A stretch of 64,000 nucleotides of DNA, taken from Acinetobacter baumannii. GTDB taxonomy: Bacteria; Pseudomonadota; Gammaproteobacteria; Pseudomonadales; Moraxellaceae. How positions within the stretch are numbered: the first letter of the stretch is position 1; the number at the start of each line of letters is the position of its first letter. Positions 49,796 to 59,684 of the stretch are shown piece by piece. The DNA is taken from positions 806,001-870,000 of the forward strand of contig NZ_CP046654.1 in the NCBI RefSeq assembly GCF_009759685.1. The letters are read 5' to 3'. A model generated the notes under the pieces. The model was not told the DNA's origin. It made no database searches and saw nothing but the letters and a program-made list of their open reading frames with translations. Both the position numbers and the translations under genes were made by a program.

Positions 49796-49824
49796 ATAAT
49801 ACAAACTAAAACTACATTGTTCAA
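49796..49824 (-). promoter_or_regulatory. Promoter of the tRNA Ser-Arg-Arg transcript
   Basis: On the minus strand TTGAAC and TATTAT at 17 bases, with a GC-rich discriminator (GGCGGCTCG). Confidence 0.75.
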
Positions 49825-50028
49825 GTCATGATACTGAAATTTTCTTGTTTTTTCGTTCAATTAAATATTTTTTAAACAATTTTCGTATTCTTTTCGCCTT
49901 TTTCAATCAAACGCTTGTTAAGATAGATATTATTTTTTTATTTCAACACAGTAATGCATAACACATTATTGCAAACCTGAACGTGCAGTTCTGGTCTGCA
50001 TGTCTTATGCTAAACCTATCTGCCAAGC

Positions 50029-52461
50029 ATGAAACCAAACGACATGACAAAAAACTGGGTTGACCCCGAAGCAAAAGCCGAAGCTGAACGTTATGACAAT
50101 CCTATTCCAAGCCGTACTCTTATTTTAGATACGTTGGAACAATTGCAAACACCGCAATCTCATGCAGAACTTGTTGACCATTTTCATATTCAAGATCAGA
50201 AAAGTATTGAAGCCTTAAGTCATCGCTTAAGTGCTATGGTTCGTGATGGCCAACTTATGAAGGATGGTTTTAAGTTTCAGTTGGTGGCAGACCAACCTAC
50301 CTATGAAGCAACTGTCTATATTAATAGTAAAGGTTTGGGTACAGCACATATTGATGGTCAAGATGATTTGTTATTACCTGAGCGTGAGTTACGTTTAGTC
50401 TTTAATGGTGATCGGGTCCGTGTTCGGCAGACATCGGTAGATCGCAAAGGTAAACCATGGGGTTTCATTACCGAAGTTATACAGCATCGAGTAAAACAGT
50501 TAATTGGTAAATTGTCGGTACATGAGGGCGAATATTTTATTCAGCCTAATAATCCAAATCAGCATCAACCTATCCCACTAGAAAAAGAATTGGTTGAACA
50601 TGCTAAAGCAAATGTCGGCGATATGCTTCGTGTTGCTATAGACACTTACCCAACCCGGGAAGAATTTGCAACGGCACATATTATTCAGTCTATGGCAGAT
50701 AAAGCCGATACTGAAATTATTATTCCGCAAACCATTTTAGAGTTTGGTTTACCTTACGAATTTCCAGATGAAGTTATAAAAGAAGCTGAAAGTTTCAAAG
50801 AACCTGCTGAACAAGATCGCGAAGGTCGAGTTGATTTAAGAGACTTGGCACTTGTCACAATCGATGGTGAAGATGCGCGAGATTTCGATGATGCAGTCTA
50901 TGCGGAAAAACGTCCTGGTGGTGGTTACCGAGTTGTCGTTGCAATTGCCGATGTGAGCCATTATGTACGGTTAGATTCGGCATTAAATGAAGAAGCTGAA
51001 GAGCGCGGCACTTCGGTTTATTTCCCACATTTTGTTTTACCAATGCTACCAGAAGCATTATCAAATGGATTGTGTTCACTTAACCCACACGTAGATCGTT
51101 TATGCATGGTCTGTGACCTAAAACTTTCTCGTACGGGTCGTGTTACAGGTTATGAATTTTATCCGGCAGTCATGCATTCAAAAGCACGTTTGACCTATAC
51201 GCAAGTAGGACAATATTTTGAAGGTGCAACTGATGCAATTCCAAAAGATCGTAATATTCATAAATCGCTAAATACACTTTTCCAGCTTTACCAGATTTTG
51301 AAAAACTTACGTGTTGATCGTCATGCAATGGAGTTTGAAACCATTGAAACTTATATGACCTTTGACGAGTTAGGTGGAATTAAAGAAATTTTACCTCGTA
51401 CACGTAATGATGCTCATAAGCTTATTGAAGAGTGTATGTTGCTTGCCAATGTAGCAGCAGCAGAATATGCCTTAGAACATGATATTCCGATGTTGTATCG
51501 TGTACATGAGGCACCTGAATTCTCACGTATTCAAAAAGTAAAAGATTTTGTAAAACTATTGGGTTTACCTTTCCCTGACCAACCAACTCAGGCAGACTAT
51601 CAAAAAGTTATTGAGGCAACTAAAGACCGTATTGATGCACCAAGCATTCACGCCGTGTTATTACGCTCAATGATGCAAGCTTACTATGGTGCCAAAAATG
51701 CAGGTCACTATGGTTTAGCTTATGAAGCTTATACACATTTCACTTCACCAATTCGCCGCTACCCGGACTTATTGTTACATCGTGCAATTAAAGCTCATCT
51801 AAAACAAAAGCCTTACCCACTTTCCGGTGCAGCTTTAGATGATGCAGGTGAACATTTCTCTCAAACAGAACGCCGTGCCGATGAAGCATCCCGCAGCGTA
51901 ACGACTTGGTTGAAATGCCACTATATGCAACAACATTTAGGTGATGAGTTCATTGGTATTGTGAGTGCGGTAACTGAATTTGGCCTATTTGTTACTCTTA
52001 AAGATCTTTATGTTGATGGCATGATTCACATTAGCCAACTTGGCGATGATTTCTTTATTTACGATCAAGCTAGTCAAAACCTCATTGGACAAAATCGTGG
52101 TCAAGTCTTCGGTTTAGGCGACGAAGTTAAAATTCAAGTTGCTGGTGTAAATCTAGAAGAGCGTAAAATCGATTTCCAACTCATTAAACAAGTTACTCAT
52201 GCTGGACGTGTAGTTCGTAGTCGTGCTCCACGCACAACCAAAACTAGCACACAAGCAACAGAAGAAGTTTTTGGTAAACCGTCTGTATCAACTGATGGTG
52301 AAAAACCTGTCCGTAAAAAGAAGGAAAAAGGCAAACCAAGCTCATATAGTAAAAAGTCTGGTAAGAAAACCTCTACAAAAGCAGAGGCCAAACCAGAAAA
52401 AGTAAAGAAAAAAGCGAAACCTAAAAAGAAAAAGTCAAACGCCAAGTCTAAGGCTGACTAA
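50029..52461 (+). CDS. rnr: Exoribonuclease R (RNase R)
   Basis: A 3'-5' exoribonuclease that can digest structured RNA and takes part in rRNA quality control and tmRNA-linked decay. The 810 residues hold an N-terminal helix-turn-helix, two cold-shock domains, the RNB domain with metal-binding DARDFDDAV (282-290), an S1 domain at about 645-725 (GDEFIGIVSAVTEFGLFVTLKDLYVDGMIHISQL) and a long Lys-rich tail. A start at the fifth codon after (MTKNWVD) is possible; neither has a clear ribosome site. It stands alone here. Confidence 0.96.
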   Translation: MKPNDMTKNWVDPEAKAEAERYDNPIPSRTLILDTLEQLQTPQSHAELVDHFHIQDQKSIEALSHRLSAMVRDGQLMKDGFKFQLVADQPTYEATVYINSKGLGTAHIDGQDDLLLPERELRLVFNGDRVRVRQTSVDRKGKPWGFITEVIQHRVKQLIGKLSVHEGEYFIQPNNPNQHQPIPLEKELVEHAKANVGDMLRVAIDTYPTREEFATAHIIQSMADKADTEIIIPQTILEFGLPYEFPDEVIKEAESFKEPAEQDREGRVDLRDLALVTIDGEDARDFDDAVYAEKRPGGGYRVVVAIADVSHYVRLDSALNEEAEERGTSVYFPHFVLPMLPEALSNGLCSLNPHVDRLCMVCDLKLSRTGRVTGYEFYPAVMHSKARLTYTQVGQYFEGATDAIPKDRNIHKSLNTLFQLYQILKNLRVDRHAMEFETIETYMTFDELGGIKEILPRTRNDAHKLIEECMLLANVAAAEYALEHDIPMLYRVHEAPEFSRIQKVKDFVKLLGLPFPDQPTQADYQKVIEATKDRIDAPSIHAVLLRSMMQAYYGAKNAGHYGLAYEAYTHFTSPIRRYPDLLLHRAIKAHLKQKPYPLSGAALDDAGEHFSQTERRADEASRSVTTWLKCHYMQQHLGDEFIGIVSAVTEFGLFVTLKDLYVDGMIHISQLGDDFFIYDQASQNLIGQNRGQVFGLGDEVKIQVAGVNLEERKIDFQLIKQVTHAGRVVRSRAPRTTKTSTQATEEVFGKPSVSTDGEKPVRKKKEKGKPSSYSKKSGKKTSTKAEAKPEKVKKKAKPKKKKSNAKSKAD

Positions 52462-52609
52462 TTCATAGGTATTTGCATTAATTATGATTAAGCTCCCAAA
52501 ATGGGGGCTTAATGTTTTTAAAACGTTTATTTTTTAAATTAAGCTTGATTTCCTGCCTAACAATACCTACATCTAATACTATGTTTAAAAAATAATGTGG
52601 CTATTAGCA

Positions 52610-54649
52610 ATGACTTTACAGCAAGCGACTCTACCTACTCCCCGCTTTGATCAAATTACATTAGATAATTTAAAACAAGATATTCAACAAGCGATTCAAG
52701 CAGGACAAGAGTTTTTAAACACCCTTACGGCTGCACCATCCGAGACAGACCAGCAACTTGCCGTACTTGAACAAATTGATGCACTTGAAAATAACCTTAG
52801 TGAATCATGGGGAGTGTTGTCTCATTTAAATGCTGTAATGAACAATGCTGAAACCAGAGAAGTCTATCAATCACTATTACCCACTTTAAGTGAATATTAC
52901 ACTCAGCTTGGCCAACACACGGCGTTATATCAGACCTATCAACTCATTCATGATGGTCAGAGCTATTCAAAGCTAAGCCCTGCGCAACAAAGTGCCATCC
53001 GTCTCGCTTTACGTGATTTTAAACTTTCTGGTGTTGCTTTAGAGGGTGAAGAAAAAAAACGTTACGCTGAAATTTCTGCACGTCTTTCACAGCTTTCTTC
53101 TGACTTCTCAAACCATGTACTTGATGCGACACAGGCTTATTTTAAACCACTGACAGAAGACCAATTAAAAGGTCTTCCGGAAAGTAATGTTGAGTTATTA
53201 AAACAGTACGGCAAACAGCGTGAGCTTGATCAAGCGGTCGCAACTTTAGATTTCCCAGCTTATTTTGCCATCATGACCTATGCTGATGATCGTGCCTTGC
53301 GAGAAGAGCTTTATAAAGCTTATGTCACACGTGCATCAGATCAGTCTGAGCAAACAGAATTTGACAACAGCAAAATTATGGAAGAAATCCTGAGTCTTCG
53401 CCAAGAAATGGCAAAACTACTCGGTTTTAATAACTATGCTGAATATTCTCTTGCCAGCAAAATGGCTCCTGATGTCAAAACAGTTCATGACTTTTTGGTC
53501 GACCTAGCTGAGCATGCACGTACCCCTGCACTTCAGGAAGTTGCCGAACTCCAAGCTATTGCCAAACAAGATGGTATTGATGAGCTTAAACCTTGGGATA
53601 CCACTTACTATTCTGAAAAGCTTAAACAACAACAATTCAACTTATCACAAGAAGCTTTAAAACCTTACTTCCCTGCACCAAAAGTGATTCAGGGATTATT
53701 CCAGATCGTACAGCGTCTATATGGTATTAACATCGTTGAACGTGAAGCTCCGGTTTGGCATCCAGATGCACGTTATTTTGAGTTAGAAGACCAAGGTGAA
53801 GTTGTTGGCGGCTTCTTCTTTGATTTATATGCGCGCATAGGGAAACGTGGTGGAGCATGGATGAGTGGTTTCCGCTCACGTATGCAAACTGTTCATGGTT
53901 TACAAAAACCAATTTGCTATATGGTGTGTAACTTCACTCCACCTGTAGGCAACCAGCCAGCCTTACTCACCCATGATGAAGTCATTACCTTATTCCACGA
54001 GTTTGGTCATGGCTTACACCATATGCTTACTGAAGTAGATAATATCTCAGTTGCAGGTACTCACGGCGTTGCTTGGGATGCAGTCGAGCTACCAAGTCAG
54101 TTTATGGAATTCTGGTCATGGGATAAAGAAAGTCTTGATGTTTTAAGTGAGCATATTGAGAGCAAGCAGACTTTACCTCAGGAGTTACTTGATGCTTTAT
54201 TAAGTGCACGTTTCTTCCAGTCTGGTATGCAAACTTTACGTCAGCTTGAATTTGCCTTATTTGACTTAACTATTCACACCAAAACTCCTGCGTTGAATAG
54301 TGAGCAAATTCAGCAGACCTTAAATGATATTCGCAAACAATATGCAGTAGTTCCAACCGTCGACTACAACCGTTTCCAGCATAGCTTTAGTCATATTTTT
54401 GCAGGCGGCTACGCAGCAGGTTACTACTCTTACAAATGGGCAGAAGTTTTAGCAAGTGATGCCTTTGACCGTTTTGAAAATGAAGGTATTTTCAATACTC
54501 AAACGGGTAAAGAATTCCGTCAGGCAATTTTAGCGGTGGGTGGGAAAGATACTGCTCTTGAAGCATTTGTGAATTTCCGCGGTCGTGAGCCAAAAATTGA
54601 TGCATTGTTACGTCATCAAGGTTGGACGAACGATAACAAAACCGCTTAA
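52610..54649 (+). CDS. prlC: Oligopeptidase A (M3 family metallopeptidase)
   Basis: A zinc peptidase of the cytoplasm that degrades signal peptides and other short peptides. From ATG 52610 it has 679 residues, one less than E. coli OpdA. The zinc motif HEFGH is at 463-467 with the third ligand Glu in the following AVELPSQFMEF helix, and a closing GYAAGYYSYKWAEVLASDAF is intact. An ATG five codons upstream is also open but lacks family support. yheV follows, as in other gammaproteobacteria. Confidence 0.95.
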   Translation: MTLQQATLPTPRFDQITLDNLKQDIQQAIQAGQEFLNTLTAAPSETDQQLAVLEQIDALENNLSESWGVLSHLNAVMNNAETREVYQSLLPTLSEYYTQLGQHTALYQTYQLIHDGQSYSKLSPAQQSAIRLALRDFKLSGVALEGEEKKRYAEISARLSQLSSDFSNHVLDATQAYFKPLTEDQLKGLPESNVELLKQYGKQRELDQAVATLDFPAYFAIMTYADDRALREELYKAYVTRASDQSEQTEFDNSKIMEEILSLRQEMAKLLGFNNYAEYSLASKMAPDVKTVHDFLVDLAEHARTPALQEVAELQAIAKQDGIDELKPWDTTYYSEKLKQQQFNLSQEALKPYFPAPKVIQGLFQIVQRLYGINIVEREAPVWHPDARYFELEDQGEVVGGFFFDLYARIGKRGGAWMSGFRSRMQTVHGLQKPICYMVCNFTPPVGNQPALLTHDEVITLFHEFGHGLHHMLTEVDNISVAGTHGVAWDAVELPSQFMEFWSWDKESLDVLSEHIESKQTLPQELLDALLSARFFQSGMQTLRQLEFALFDLTIHTKTPALNSEQIQQTLNDIRKQYAVVPTVDYNRFQHSFSHIFAGGYAAGYYSYKWAEVLASDAFDRFENEGIFNTQTGKEFRQAILAVGGKDTALEAFVNFRGREPKIDALLRHQGWTNDNKTA

Positions 54650-54689
54650 ACTATGGGCCTAAATTGATCGTGTGGTTAGGGTGATAAAG

Positions 54690-54899
54690 ATGAAGAAACG
54701 TTTCATTGCTGGGGCTAAATGTCCAAAATGTGAAGCCATAGATCGGATTGTCATGCTAACCACCGCTGAAGACGAATGGATTGAATGTATCGAATGCGGT
54801 TATAGCGAAAATCGTCCGACTCATATTGATGAGCCTGAAACGCCCGCTATACCTGATGAAATTGGGGTAATACAGTTCAAGCCTCGTCGTTCTGACTAA
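54690..54899 (+). CDS. yheV: YheV-family zinc-ribbon protein
   Basis: A 69-residue protein with two CxxC pairs, Cys11-Cys14 and Cys33-Cys36, which fits a small zinc ribbon. It starts MKKRFIAGAKCPKC as in other YheV proteins and follows prlC by 40 bases. AGGG lies eight bases before the chosen ATG; the longer frame begins at a GTG. Function is unknown. Confidence 0.85.
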   Translation: MKKRFIAGAKCPKCEAIDRIVMLTTAEDEWIECIECGYSENRPTHIDEPETPAIPDEIGVIQFKPRRSD

Positions 54900-54910
54900 A
54901 GGTCTTAGAC

Positions 54911-55342
54911 ATGCCACTACAAAGAAAACAAAACTCAAAACTATTGTGGATTTTAATTGGGGGCTTAAGCATTCTCGTCGTGCTTTTTTTCGCAGCACAA
55001 TGGTTTTTCAAAAAAACTGCGTCGTCAGCGCCAATGGTTGATCCACAACCAGCCTCGGTACCAGCTCCTGAAAAAACTACAAAACCTTCTGAAAGCTCGG
55101 AACCTGTGGTTCAAACACAAACCGCTAACTCACAGCAACTTGTGAATGAAGATGTGCTCAAGCAACCAATCCCTGCTCAAGAATCTTTAGCTAAAGAAGA
55201 AGTGTCTAAACTCAATGACATTCATCGTCAATTGCAAGATCAGGAAGCGACACTAAAAGCTCAACATACTGATGCAGATCAACTTATTAAGCTAAAAGAA
55301 GAGCAAGTGAAGCTTCTTGAGGCCCAAGTTAAACAACAATAG
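54911..55342 (+). CDS. Membrane-anchored coiled-coil protein, unknown
   Basis: A 143-residue protein with one N-terminal membrane span (LLWILIGGLSILVVLFFAAQWFF, residues 11-33), a Pro/Ser/Thr-rich linker and a C-terminal coiled-coil segment (about 95-143) rich in Lys, Glu and Gln. The bulk is probably periplasmic. No domain is recognised. It begins 11 bases after yheV and so belongs to the prlC-yheV transcript. Confidence 0.65.
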   Translation: MPLQRKQNSKLLWILIGGLSILVVLFFAAQWFFKKTASSAPMVDPQPASVPAPEKTTKPSESSEPVVQTQTANSQQLVNEDVLKQPIPAQESLAKEEVSKLNDIHRQLQDQEATLKAQHTDADQLIKLKEEQVKLLEAQVKQQ

Positions 55343-55368
55343 TATTTGTTTAACTCTAGATATGATGC

Positions 55369-55402
55369 AAAAAGCTAATTCACTCTGAGCTAGCTTTTTA
55401 TT
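55369..55402 (+). terminator. Terminator of the prlC-yheV transcript
   Basis: A 9-bp stem (AAAAAGCTA / TAGCTTTTT) with a 13-base loop, then TATTT. Confidence 0.7.
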
Positions 55403-55436
55403 TACTAAAAATTTATATGTTCAAAATAACTACCAC

Positions 55437-55469
55437 ATAAAAAAACACCCTCTTAAAGAGAGTGTTTTT
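55437..55469 (-). terminator. Terminator of the TRAP permease gene
   Basis: Imperfect stem AAACAC-CTCTT with its complement and a T-run on the minus strand; it may also work on the plus strand. Confidence 0.75.
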
Positions 55470-55489
55470 GCTCGGCTTATATATTTAAA

Positions 55490-57685
55490 TTACTTATACC
55501 AACCAAATAATTTCAGTATTAGTGGTGCATAAGTTACCAATACCAATGATGAGAACAAGACAATAATTGGTAATAACCAGCGTTCATATCGGTAGTAGAA
55601 ACTTGTGTACTTCTCTTTGGCTTCTGCATCGGCAGCATTCACCTCATCATCACCAACGGATAACCGCGTTAATAGATGGTTCAAGGCAACTGGCGGCGTT
55701 ACATAACCAAATTCGAATGCGACCAATACAATCATCCAGAAGTGAATTGGATGAATACCATTTTCGTAAGCTACAGGAGCAATAGTTGCTGCCACTAAAA
55801 TTACGGCACCAAATGGATCTGTACACATACCAATAATTGCAAGTAACAGTGCAATACATGCCAGTGATATATAGATACTGCCTAAATGAGTTGGTAATAA
55901 TTCGACCACTTCAGAGCGTTCAATTAAGCCGCCTACACTTGCAGACAATGCCATCAAAATAATTAAGGCACCGATATGTCCCACTGTTTCTGATGTCGCA
56001 AAACGTAATGCACCACCAAAACCAAGACGGAATTGTGAACTATGCGGATCATGAGTCTGTAAGAACGGTGATTTCTTTTCATGCTCACGAACAATCGCCT
56101 CATGAATATTTAAAGCTGGTGCCTCTTTAGGCATAACCATTTTATCGTACAGAATCATCGCAATAAGCACGAGTGGCAGAATCACTGGTGCAGTAAATTC
56201 ATTCATTCCTGTATCTAATGCATATTTATAAAATGCAAGGACAACTACAGTAATTAAGATATATGGAATAACCGGTACGAAAGCTCGTGCCATACCTGGT
56301 AGTGCCACTTTTGGCGAGTTCACACGGAACTTTTCTTCTGCCAATAAAAGGGATACACCCAAGAAAATAAATGCTGTTAGCCAGAAGACATAAATACCAT
56401 GTCCGAATAATTCATCAGATGTAACATGACGACTATCCAACATCGCAATTAGAACGACCAAGAGACATGGACGTACAACCACCCCTAGGGAGCCAGACAT
56501 TGCAGATACAGCTAATGCATATTGACGGCGAGCGCCTGCGTTCCAAACTTCCTTATAAATAATCGCACCAGCCGCGATAACGAAAATCCCCGAAGCACCG
56601 GTATAAGCAGTCGGTACAGCAGCAGCAATCAGAATTAACCAAGTTAAGGTTTCTGGCGCCAAGTTCCATGGACGAAGTACATTTAAGAACAAGTCCATAA
56701 CACGGGTTTGCGTGAGTAACATACCCGCCCAAATAAATAAGGCAAGATTTAAGAAGATACCCGAGAACTCAACCAATAAACCAAGGTAAATCCCTTGCCC
56801 CATTGGATAATCCATAAAGAACGTGAATACAATACCTGTAATTAGTGCCATATAGGCATATAAAGGTACAGAAAGTAAGGCTAAACCTATATTACCGCCT
56901 TCACGTTTTGGTGGAGGTGAAACAAATAGTTGATACAGACTAATTAAGGTCAGAACAACAAACAGAATCATCCATATCCAGTAAATCGTTACTGTTTCAT
57001 AAGTAGGTGTTACCCCGGAATTAATGACTGAACGATACTGGCTAATGACCGAGAAGCTTAGTAGCGCATTACCAATCAACATAAATAGAGAATACACTTT
57101 GTAATCTATTTTTGTTGCTGGATTACGCAAGCCAATATGGTGATATTTCAATGATGCAGTAATCGCTGAAATCAGTACCATAAAGACCAGTAAAATGGCA
57201 CGGTTTTCTGTACCGAATTTAAAAATACCAAAGAAACCTGTTTCGATCGCACGATAAGTACGTACGCCCGGGTTTGCTTCGATATATTTAATAGTTTTGT
57301 CGTAAGCCTGATATTTTTCTTCACATTGCTGCTGTGCTGCTAGTAAGGATGCACGGACATCACTTTCCGATGCAGCACCAAAGAAGCTCGCAAAATCATC
57401 AGATGCATTTGCTTTCATCTGCTCTTTTACTTGAGCATCAATATTCGGATGTCGATCACAAGTCGGCTTTTCAGGCTCAGCACGCAAGAATGAATATTGC
57501 ATGCCTGTAGCAGGGTCACCATAAAGACGTTCCCCGATACGTAATAATTGACCGTGGATCATTTCCCCGGTACCAATTATGAGCGTCATCAATAGTAAAA
57601 TGAGGATAATGAATGTTGAGATCCATTCATTCCAGATATAACCCAGCAGACCTAATCCAGATCTTTTTTCTTGATATTCTTGCAT
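55490..57685 (-). CDS. TRAP-type transporter, large (fused) permease
   Basis: A 731-residue inner-membrane protein of the TRAP large-permease type. The C-terminal two thirds (from about 270) hold a DctM-like domain with many spans, including AAAVPTAYTGASGIFVIAAG, AVSAMSGSLGVVVRPCLLV and FEFGYVTPPVALNHLL. The N-terminal third carries four spans like a DctQ subunit but has a large periplasmic insert (about 55-155) between the first two. No separate DctP-type binding protein is found close by; the lipoprotein upstream may play a related role. The substrate is unknown. Confidence 0.82.
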   Translation of the reverse strand: MQEYQEKRSGLGLLGYIWNEWISTFIILILLLMTLIIGTGEMIHGQLLRIGERLYGDPATGMQYSFLRAEPEKPTCDRHPNIDAQVKEQMKANASDDFASFFGAASESDVRASLLAAQQQCEEKYQAYDKTIKYIEANPGVRTYRAIETGFFGIFKFGTENRAILLVFMVLISAITASLKYHHIGLRNPATKIDYKVYSLFMLIGNALLSFSVISQYRSVINSGVTPTYETVTIYWIWMILFVVLTLISLYQLFVSPPPKREGGNIGLALLSVPLYAYMALITGIVFTFFMDYPMGQGIYLGLLVEFSGIFLNLALFIWAGMLLTQTRVMDLFLNVLRPWNLAPETLTWLILIAAAVPTAYTGASGIFVIAAGAIIYKEVWNAGARRQYALAVSAMSGSLGVVVRPCLLVVLIAMLDSRHVTSDELFGHGIYVFWLTAFIFLGVSLLLAEEKFRVNSPKVALPGMARAFVPVIPYILITVVVLAFYKYALDTGMNEFTAPVILPLVLIAMILYDKMVMPKEAPALNIHEAIVREHEKKSPFLQTHDPHSSQFRLGFGGALRFATSETVGHIGALIILMALSASVGGLIERSEVVELLPTHLGSIYISLACIALLLAIIGMCTDPFGAVILVAATIAPVAYENGIHPIHFWMIVLVAFEFGYVTPPVALNHLLTRLSVGDDEVNAADAEAKEKYTSFYYRYERWLLPIIVLFSSLVLVTYAPLILKLFGWYK

Positions 57686-57747
57686 AAATATTCCAATTTT
57701 GTTCTCTCAAATCCCTCATAACAAAGGCTTTGAGTCATGCAATTTCC

Positions 57748-57782
57748 TTGGTCAGGGGTATCGTCCATCCCCCTTCTACCAA
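57748..57782 (-). promoter_or_regulatory. Composite hairpin in the leader of the TRAP gene
   Basis: Two nested stems (TTGGT/ACCAA and AGGGG/CCCCT), about 65 bases upstream of the permease start. Not followed by T-run. Confidence 0.35.
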
Positions 57783-57872
57783 TCCCTTTATTCAACGATC
57801 AAATTTGCATCAAACTTTATCAATAAAGAATGACTAAAATCACTTTTTTAACAGTTTGTATTGTCAATCTTT

Positions 57873-58439
57873 CTATTTGAATCTTTGTATGAGCCAATAG
57901 CATCCTCCAAAGATTGCACCACCAATCGCCCCATATAGATGAGCTTCAGTTAAAACTGGACTACCAATGAGCTGGGCTGTTCCTGTTTGCCCAAATGTAT
58001 TTTCCCAAATCAACTTTGCAACAATTAAACCTAAGACCAGAAATGCAAAATTCCTTTCTTTACGGTATTGCAAGTAAACCAAAGCAACTGCGGTATATAA
58101 CCCATGGAGTACCCCAGAAAGGCCGGCATATGCATCGATATTGGGCAAATAAAAATAGAACACCAAGCTAATAAAAGGTGGTAAAAGAAAAAGAAGACTT
58201 AAAATGTGCCACACTTTGGTATGTGGAAATATGAAAGGCAAACACGCAAATGCCATCATATTTAAAAGAAAGTGAATCCATCCGACATGTACCCAGTGTG
58301 CTGTCCATAAACGCCAGAACTCGCCGAGTAAGCTTTCACGCCAATAGATAAAATAATCCGGAAACACCTGTAAACATGCAGAAACAGAAATGCACCCTGC
58401 GACCAAAAGCACTTTTTTATTGAGTACATGATCTTTCAT
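57873..58439 (-). CDS. rrtA: Rhombosortase (rhomboid-family protease)
   Basis: An intramembrane serine protease of the rhombosortase group, which processes proteins bearing a GlyGly-CTERM tail for surface attachment via type II secretion. The 188 residues form about six spans, with HFLLN (His56, Asn60), catalytic Ser108 in GLSGVLHG, and His167 in EAHLYGA. The GxSG-x3-G spacing is typical of the group. No GlyGly-CTERM protein is encoded in this window. AAGGAG lies upstream of the ATG. Confidence 0.88.
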   Translation of the reverse strand: MKDHVLNKKVLLVAGCISVSACLQVFPDYFIYWRESLLGEFWRLWTAHWVHVGWIHFLLNMMAFACLPFIFPHTKVWHILSLLFLLPPFISLVFYFYLPNIDAYAGLSGVLHGLYTAVALVYLQYRKERNFAFLVLGLIVAKLIWENTFGQTGTAQLIGSPVLTEAHLYGAIGGAIFGGCYWLIQRFK

Positions 58440-58460
58440 AGCACACTCCTTTTAAACCAG

Positions 58461-58498
58461 ACTCCTTACGATTACTAGAGTTAGTAACCGTAAAGAGT
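58461..58498 (-). promoter_or_regulatory. 17-bp hairpin between the lipoprotein and rhombosortase genes
   Basis: Two 17-base arms with a 4-base loop; both departures from perfect pairing become G-U pairs in the minus-strand RNA. There is no T-run, so it is more likely a processing or stabilising element than a terminator. Confidence 0.5.
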
Positions 58499-58517
58499 GA
58501 GTTCCTTCAGATCTATT

Positions 58518-59600
58518 TTACTGTGCTGGTGCAGTTTTCGTGTCAGCTGGGGCTTCCGATGCAGCTCCACCATCAAACAACTCATCCAATTCAGCTGAGC
58601 CTTCGTTTTTCTCATCCCAGAAATGAGACATACCGTCATCACCGGTACGAACACCAGTATGCTCAGTCCAGTAACGGTCAGAAATACCGCGCACAATTAA
58701 ACCAGCCATACTATCGATTAATTTAAAGTTCGGATTGACTGGTTTGTCATCTGCTTGAGATGCAGCATAAGTTTTTAATGCATCACGGATTTTGGCATCG
58801 TCACCACTCGCTTGAGCAGCTACGGCATATAATGCATGAGATAAACGCACACCTTTTTGTTCACCAATTTGCACGGACTGTTTTAAAGTCTCATATGGAT
58901 CAGGCTTCCCTTCATTAGCGCCTGGTAATAAAGTCCAGATCACTGCGCGCGTTGCATTTGGTGCGCCCCAGAATTTTTGGTTATCAAGGCAGACCATACC
59001 GCGCTCTACAATAGCAGCAATATCTTTCGGAACATTGACAGAACCGCCAGAGTTAATATCGTTGGTCACAGCTTGAAGACCACTAATCATCCCAAGTAAA
59101 TATACAGTTTGGTCAATATCACTACGCATTGTTGGACAAGAATCACCTAAATGATATTTATATTTAGATTCCCAACGATCAGCAAAGAGCTTATAGCCTG
59201 CGTATTGTCGCTCAGCAGCAATTGCAGCCCAACGCTTCTGTGCAATACGTGCATCTTGAGCTTCTGTTACCTGCCCTGCTTTTGAAGCACGCAAATAACG
59301 TAATTCCTGTTCTAATGCTTGGTTTTCCGCGCATACACCTGAAGCAGCATACATTAAGACAGCAACACGAGTAGGATCTGCACCCATACCTTTAGTCGAC
59401 ATGATTGCAGGAGTTAAGGCACTACCAGTATTACAGACCATTTCAGCATCTTGCATTGCCAAAATAGGTGGAACGACGTGCTTTTCAAAACCTAAAGCAA
59501 CATTTGCTCCACTCTTCACGACGTATGAACAACCTGATAAAACTGAAGCTGCAAGAAAACTTACCGCCAAACCTTGGCATATTTTTTGGACTTTAGACAT
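58518..59600 (-). CDS. Lipoprotein, possibly TRAP-associated
   Basis: A 360-residue lipoprotein: signal peptide with lipobox LSGC and lipidated Cys24. The rest is mainly helical and soluble, with several cysteines (Cys57, Cys93 and others), and looks like a helical repeat domain such as that of TatT-type TRAP-associated lipoproteins. Position before rhombosortase and the TRAP permease on the same strand supports that, but the similarity is not strong enough to name it. GAGGACAGGAAG precedes the ATG. Confidence 0.65.
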   Translation of the reverse strand: MSKVQKICQGLAVSFLAASVLSGCSYVVKSGANVALGFEKHVVPPILAMQDAEMVCNTGSALTPAIMSTKGMGADPTRVAVLMYAASGVCAENQALEQELRYLRASKAGQVTEAQDARIAQKRWAAIAAERQYAGYKLFADRWESKYKYHLGDSCPTMRSDIDQTVYLLGMISGLQAVTNDINSGGSVNVPKDIAAIVERGMVCLDNQKFWGAPNATRAVIWTLLPGANEGKPDPYETLKQSVQIGEQKGVRLSHALYAVAAQASGDDAKIRDALKTYAASQADDKPVNPNFKLIDSMAGLIVRGISDRYWTEHTGVRTGDDGMSHFWDEKNEGSAELDELFDGGAASEAPADTKTAPAQ

Positions 59601-59670
59601 CTTCCTGTCCTCGATGTAATTTGTTTTTTCCTTTTCAGATGTACATTAGCAGATGCATATCTTGAATAAA

Positions 59671-59684
59671 AGAGTAATTACTCT
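59671..59684. promoter_or_regulatory. Palindrome AGAGTAATTACTCT near the lipoprotein promoter
   Basis: A perfect 14-base palindrome just downstream, on the minus strand, of a -10-like TACAAT (59686-59691). It could be an operator. Confidence 0.4.
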
